Assembly (NCBI GenBank): GCA_003670825.1
Contig: QWQL01000094.1
Coordinates: 1-9,113 of the forward strand
DNA from: Planctomycetota bacterium
Lineage (GTDB): Bacteria; Planctomycetota; Planctomycetia; Pirellulales; UBA1268
DNA: 9,113 bases
Direction: 5' to 3'
The position numbers and the translations under genes are program-made. Below the pieces are notes generated by a model that was given only the letters and a program-made list of their open reading frames with translations, did no database searches and was not told where the DNA came from. Below are positions 6,032 through 9,113 of the stretch, piece after piece (the stretch's first letter is position 1; each line of letters starts with the position of its first letter).

Positions 6032-7741
6032 GTGCCGTCGCTGTTCGTCATCCAGGGTCGCAGCCGCGGCACCCGCTTCGAGCTCAATGGCACTCAAGGG
6101 GCCGTGAGCATCGGCCGTGAGGCTGGCAACTTCATCCAGCTCGACGACAACGAGGTCTCGCGCCGGCATGCCGAAATCCGCCGCGTCGGCGACGCCTTCG
6201 TGATCGGCGATCTCAAGAGCTCCAACGGCACCCATCTCAACGACGCCCGCATCGAACGGGCCGAACTCTCCAGCGGCGACCGGATCCGGATCGGCCGGAC
6301 GGTGCTCGTCTACGCCAAAGACGGCGAAGACCCGGCGTCGTTTGCGGCCGTCGACATCGTGCCGACCACCAACACCGCCGACGGGTCGCGGATCGTTCGC
6401 ACGATGCGGGAAGACGACTCGATCGCCCTGGCCACCCCGGAGGATTCACACAACCGCTGGCTGGCACGGGCCCGCAGCAATCTCCAGGTGATGTACCGGA
6501 CGTCGCTCGCGGTCAGCCATACGCTCGACATCGACGAGCTGCTCGGCCGCATCCTGCAACTGGTCTTCGAGTGGGTGGAAGCTGACCGCGGCTGCATCAT
6601 GCTCCTCGACCCCGCGACCCGCGAACTCCGCACCAAGGCCCGCCGCGACCGGAAGGCCGGTGACGCCGCCACGATGCAGATCAGCCGCACGATCCTCGAC
6701 TACGTGCTGGAGCGGCACGAGGGAGTGCTCACGAGCGACGCTCAGGAAGACGACCGCTTCAGCGGCGGCAACAGCGTGGTTCGCACCGGCGTGCGGGAGG
6801 CGATCTGCGTGCCGATGCGCGGACGCTACGACACCGTCGGCGTGATCTACGTCGACACCACCGTGCCGCTGATCCAGGCGGTCGAAGACGGGCAGGGGCG
6901 ATTCAACGACGACCACCTCAAGTTGATGATCGCGATCGGCCATCAGGCTGCGCTCGCCGTCGAAGACACCACCTACTACTCGGCCATGGTGCAGTCGGAG
7001 CGGCTCGCCGCCACCGGCCAGGCCATTGCCACGCTCTCGCACCACATCAAAAACATCCTCCAGGGCATCCGCGGAGGCAGTTATCTGGTGGAGATGGGGC
7101 TAGAGAACGACGACCTCGGTGTCTTGCAGAAGGGCTGGGACATCGTCCGTCGCAATCAAGACAAGATCTCCTCGCTGGTGATGGACATGCTCTCGTTCAG
7201 CAAGGAACGGGAGCCCGATCCGGCTCCCGGCGACCTCGCCGCGCTGATCGACGACATCGTCGAGACCGTCGCCCAGCGGGCGGCCGAATCCGAGGCCGTG
7301 ATCCACTGGCGGCCGCCGACCGACCTGCCACCGCTCCTCTTCGACCCGGCGGGCATCTCGCGGGCCGTGCTGAATGTCGTCACCAACGCGCTCGACGCCG
7401 TCGAGGGCCGGCCGCATGCGGCGGTGACGATCACGGCGGCCATCGACCGTGAGGCGAGCGTCGCGAGGATCACGGTGGCCGACAACGGGGCCGGCATCCC
7501 CCCCGAGACCCTCGCCGAGATGTTCACGCTGTTCGTGTCGACGAAGGGATCCGGGGGCACGGGCCTCGGCCTGACCGTCAGCCGCAAGATCCTCCGCGAG
7601 CACGGCGGCGACATTCATGCGTCGAGCCGGCTGGGCGAGGGGAGCACCTTCATACTGGAGTTTCCCCTGCGGTTACCCGCCGCCGACGCCGGCACGGAGT
7701 CGGACGGCCCACCCACGCCGCCGCCCGGTAGCGCGCCATGA
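6032..7741 (+). CDS. Soluble FHA-GAF sensor histidine kinase
   Basis: A 569-residue cytoplasmic sensor kinase with no membrane segment. Residues 1-97 are an FHA phosphothreonine-binding domain with G28-R29, S43-x-x-H46 and SSNGT at 63-67. About 155-315 are a GAF domain (DIDELLGRILQLVFEWVEA, REAICVPM, GVIYVDT), a small-ligand or redox sensing fold. The dimerisation helix holds ATLSHHIKNILQGI, with His337 as the likely phosphorylated residue; the next residue is His instead of the usual Glu. The ATPase domain has its N box (N452, VVTNALDAVEG), DNGAGIP at 484-490 and GGTGLGL at 508-514, so it should bind ATP. A Pro-rich tail ends the protein. The GTG start at 6032 gives the usual FHA opening MPSLFVIQGRSRG; no clear ribosome binding site precedes it. 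It overlaps the glycosyltransferase gene by ATGA. No response regulator is nearby, so its target is unknown. Confidence 0.93.
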   Translation: MPSLFVIQGRSRGTRFELNGTQGAVSIGREAGNFIQLDDNEVSRRHAEIRRVGDAFVIGDLKSSNGTHLNDARIERAELSSGDRIRIGRTVLVYAKDGEDPASFAAVDIVPTTNTADGSRIVRTMREDDSIALATPEDSHNRWLARARSNLQVMYRTSLAVSHTLDIDELLGRILQLVFEWVEADRGCIMLLDPATRELRTKARRDRKAGDAATMQISRTILDYVLERHEGVLTSDAQEDDRFSGGNSVVRTGVREAICVPMRGRYDTVGVIYVDTTVPLIQAVEDGQGRFNDDHLKLMIAIGHQAALAVEDTTYYSAMVQSERLAATGQAIATLSHHIKNILQGIRGGSYLVEMGLENDDLGVLQKGWDIVRRNQDKISSLVMDMLSFSKEREPDPAPGDLAALIDDIVETVAQRAAESEAVIHWRPPTDLPPLLFDPAGISRAVLNVVTNALDAVEGRPHAAVTITAAIDREASVARITVADNGAGIPPETLAEMFTLFVSTKGSGGTGLGLTVSRKILREHGGDIHASSRLGEGSTFILEFPLRLPAADAGTESDGPPTPPPGSAP

Positions 7742-8625
7742 CCCCACCTGCGTCGCCGGCCTCACCGCCAGGCCCTCGGGCCGATCAGACGCCCCTGCCC
7801 GTCTCGGCGGTGGTGATTACCCGCGATGCCGCGCGGCATCTTGACGCCGTGCTGGCGGCGGCCGATTTCTGCGCCGAGCGGCTGGTGGTCGATTCGGGCT
7901 CCACCGACGAGACCCTCGCCATCGCCCTTGCTGCCGGCGCCCGCGTGGAGCACCAACCCTTCCTCGGCTATGGCCCGCAGAAGTGCCGGGCGGTCGAACT
8001 CGCCAGCCACGACTGGATCCTCGCGCTCGACGCCGATGAGGTGCTCGACGCCGAGGCTCGCCGGGCGATCCTCGCCTTGGATTGGAGCGATCCCTCCGCC
8101 TGCTGGAGCCTGCGGCGGCGAACCTTCATCGGCGCTCGTGAGGTCTGCCACGGACCGTGGGCCGACGACCGGGTGCTGCGGCTCTTCAACCGCCGCACGG
8201 CCGGCTTCAAACCGCTGCCGGTGCACGAGGAGGTGAACTCCGCCCGCCCGCCCACACTCCTGGCGGGCTCGCTGCTCCACTTCAGCTACGCCTCGTGCGG
8301 TGACGTCCTCACCCGGGCGGTGCGGTACGCGCCGCTCAAGGCCGGGATCATGCGGGCGAAGGGGCAGCGGCCCGGCGGCTTCACGATGCCCCTGCGGGGG
8401 CTGGCTGCCTTCGTGAAGAGTTACGTGTTCCGCGCCGGCTGGCGGGACGGCGCTGCGGGATTCGTGGTGGCCCTGGCCCGCGTGATCGACTCGACGCTGC
8501 CGCGGGCGATGCTACTCCTCGGCGAGCCCGCTCAGGAGCCGACCGACCGCAGCGTCGCGAGCATCCGCTCGATGTCGGCCGGGAGCGGTGCGGAAAAGGT
8601 CAACCGCTCGCGGGAGACCGGGTGA
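7738..8625 (+). CDS. Family 2 glycosyltransferase, WaaE/KdtX-like (lipopolysaccharide core type)
   Basis: A 295-residue GT-A fold transferase that likely adds a sugar from a nucleotide donor to a lipopolysaccharide core or similar glycan at the inner face of the membrane. After a Pro-rich N-terminus of about 20 residues come SAVVITRDAARHLDAVL, the donor-binding VDSGSTDET (D52-T59), the family-typical FLGYGPQKCRAVELASHDWI and the metal-binding D98-A-D100-E. The middle has RRRTFIGAREVCHGPW, followed by RLFNRR and LPVHEEV, as in WaaE-like enzymes. There is no predicted export signal; a membrane-associated amphipathic C-terminus is usual. It starts within the kinase stop codon (ATGA), suggesting translational coupling. 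The last 31 or so residues (GEPAQEPTDRSVASIRS onward) lie antisense to the pseudouridine synthase gene and do not look like family sequence, so they are probably a read-on tail. The exact sugar is unknown. Confidence 0.9.
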   Translation: MTPPASPASPPGPRADQTPLPVSAVVITRDAARHLDAVLAAADFCAERLVVDSGSTDETLAIALAAGARVEHQPFLGYGPQKCRAVELASHDWILALDADEVLDAEARRAILALDWSDPSACWSLRRRTFIGAREVCHGPWADDRVLRLFNRRTAGFKPLPVHEEVNSARPPTLLAGSLLHFSYASCGDVLTRAVRYAPLKAGIMRAKGQRPGGFTMPLRGLAAFVKSYVFRAGWRDGAAGFVVALARVIDSTLPRAMLLLGEPAQEPTDRSVASIRSMSAGSGAEKVNRSRETG

Positions 8626-9113
8626 TCGATGGTGATGCTCGCCGCATGGAGCGCCTGCCGCTGGAGCAGCGGCGGCCCCGCGGGGAGCCTAAGGAACACC
8701 GGTTCGATCACGGTGCGGCCGCTGTACAGGCCGTCACACAGCACCGGGCAGCCGATCGCCGCGAGGTGGACGCGAATCTGGTGCGTGCGGCCCGTCTTCG
8801 GGGTCACGCGGACCAGCGCGGCGCCGCGAAACCGCTCCAACACCTCATACCTCGTCACCGCCTCGCGGCTCGTGGCATGGTCGCGGCGGACCGCCATCTT
8901 CTCCCGCTGGTAAGGATGGATTCCGATCGGCAGGTTGATCTCGTCGCGGTCGAACTGCGGCGCGGTCTGCGTGATTGCAAGGTAGGTCTTCTCCGTGGTC
9001 CGCTGCTCAAACTGCTTCGCCAGCGCGTGATGCGCCTCATCCGTGCGGGCCACCAGGATCACACCGCTGGTGTCACGATCGAGCCGATGCACGATGCCCG
9101 GCCGCGTCGGGCC
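8532..9113 (-). CDS. RluA-family 23S rRNA pseudouridine synthase (N-terminus outside the window)
   Basis: The C-terminal 193 residues of an RluA/RluD-type enzyme that turns uridines of 23S rRNA (or tRNA) into pseudouridine. The frame is open to the right edge, so the gene starts beyond 9113; about 120 residues, including any S4 RNA-binding domain, are missing. The catalytic motif is in RPGIVHRLDRDTSG, with the catalytic Asp codon at 9078-9080. Further family motifs are LAKQFEQRTTEKTYLA, LPIGIHPYQREKMAVR, TPKTGRTHQIRVHLAAIG and the closing ERLTFSAPLPADIERML. YSGR replaces the more usual YGG after CDGL. It converges on the glycosyltransferase gene and overlaps its last 94 bases. The conserved closing strand lies inside the overlap, so this frame is the more constrained of the two. 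RluD is the likeliest subtype, but RluA or RluC relatives cannot be excluded from this part. Confidence 0.93.
   Translation of the reverse strand, partial: GPTRPGIVHRLDRDTSGVILVARTDEAHHALAKQFEQRTTEKTYLAITQTAPQFDRDEINLPIGIHPYQREKMAVRRDHATSREAVTRYEVLERFRGAALVRVTPKTGRTHQIRVHLAAIGCPVLCDGLYSGRTVIEPVFLRLPAGPPLLQRQALHAASITIDHPVSRERLTFSAPLPADIERMLATLRSVGS

Noticed and set aside
4754..6235. 493-codon minus-strand frame overlapping the peptidase and the start of the kinase gene
   Set aside because: It is a frame-shifted shadow of the M28 gene, Gly/Arg-rich, and runs across the divergent intergenic region and into the FHA domain.

Overview
The window is about 9.1 kb of very GC-rich DNA, almost fully coding. 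It looks like a chromosomal segment of a planctomycete, probably of the Pirellulales type. The reasons are the gene order ompH-lpxC-lpxA-Gfo/Idh oxidoreductase, a soluble FHA-GAF-histidine kinase, a secreted M28 peptidase ending in a PDZ domain, frequent GTG starts and few clear Shine-Dalgarno sites. The assignment rests on protein character and gene order, not on a marker gene. I see no RNA gene, mobile element, CRISPR array or integration site.

Left part (1-5862, all on the minus strand, so read right to left). A secreted M28 metallopeptidase comes first, then a 151-base gap, then a compact envelope operon: ompH (Skp-like periplasmic chaperone), lpxC (the committed deacetylase of lipid A synthesis), lpxA (the first acyltransferase of lipid A synthesis) and a Gfo/Idh/MocA sugar-nucleotide-type dehydrogenase joined to lpxA by a 4-base ATGA overlap. 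A gene for a signal-peptide protein begins at 88 and runs off the left edge. A 15-bp hairpin sits just upstream of lpxC, and an 8-bp hairpin sits in the ompH leader.

Right part (6032-9113). Divergent from the peptidase is a soluble FHA-GAF-histidine kinase gene, joined by another ATGA overlap to a WaaE/KdtX-like family 2 glycosyltransferase gene. The glycosyltransferase converges on, and overlaps by 94 bases, a RluA-family 23S rRNA pseudouridine synthase gene that enters from the right edge.

The shared theme is outer-membrane and lipopolysaccharide building: chaperoning of membrane proteins, lipid A start, a possible modified-sugar step and a core-type glycosyltransferase placed under translational coupling with a sensor kinase. 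I do not see a wholly new system. The points most worth following are the possible GnnA-like role of the dehydrogenase, the unusual H-box of the kinase, the lpxC leader hairpin and the antisense gene-tail overlap.
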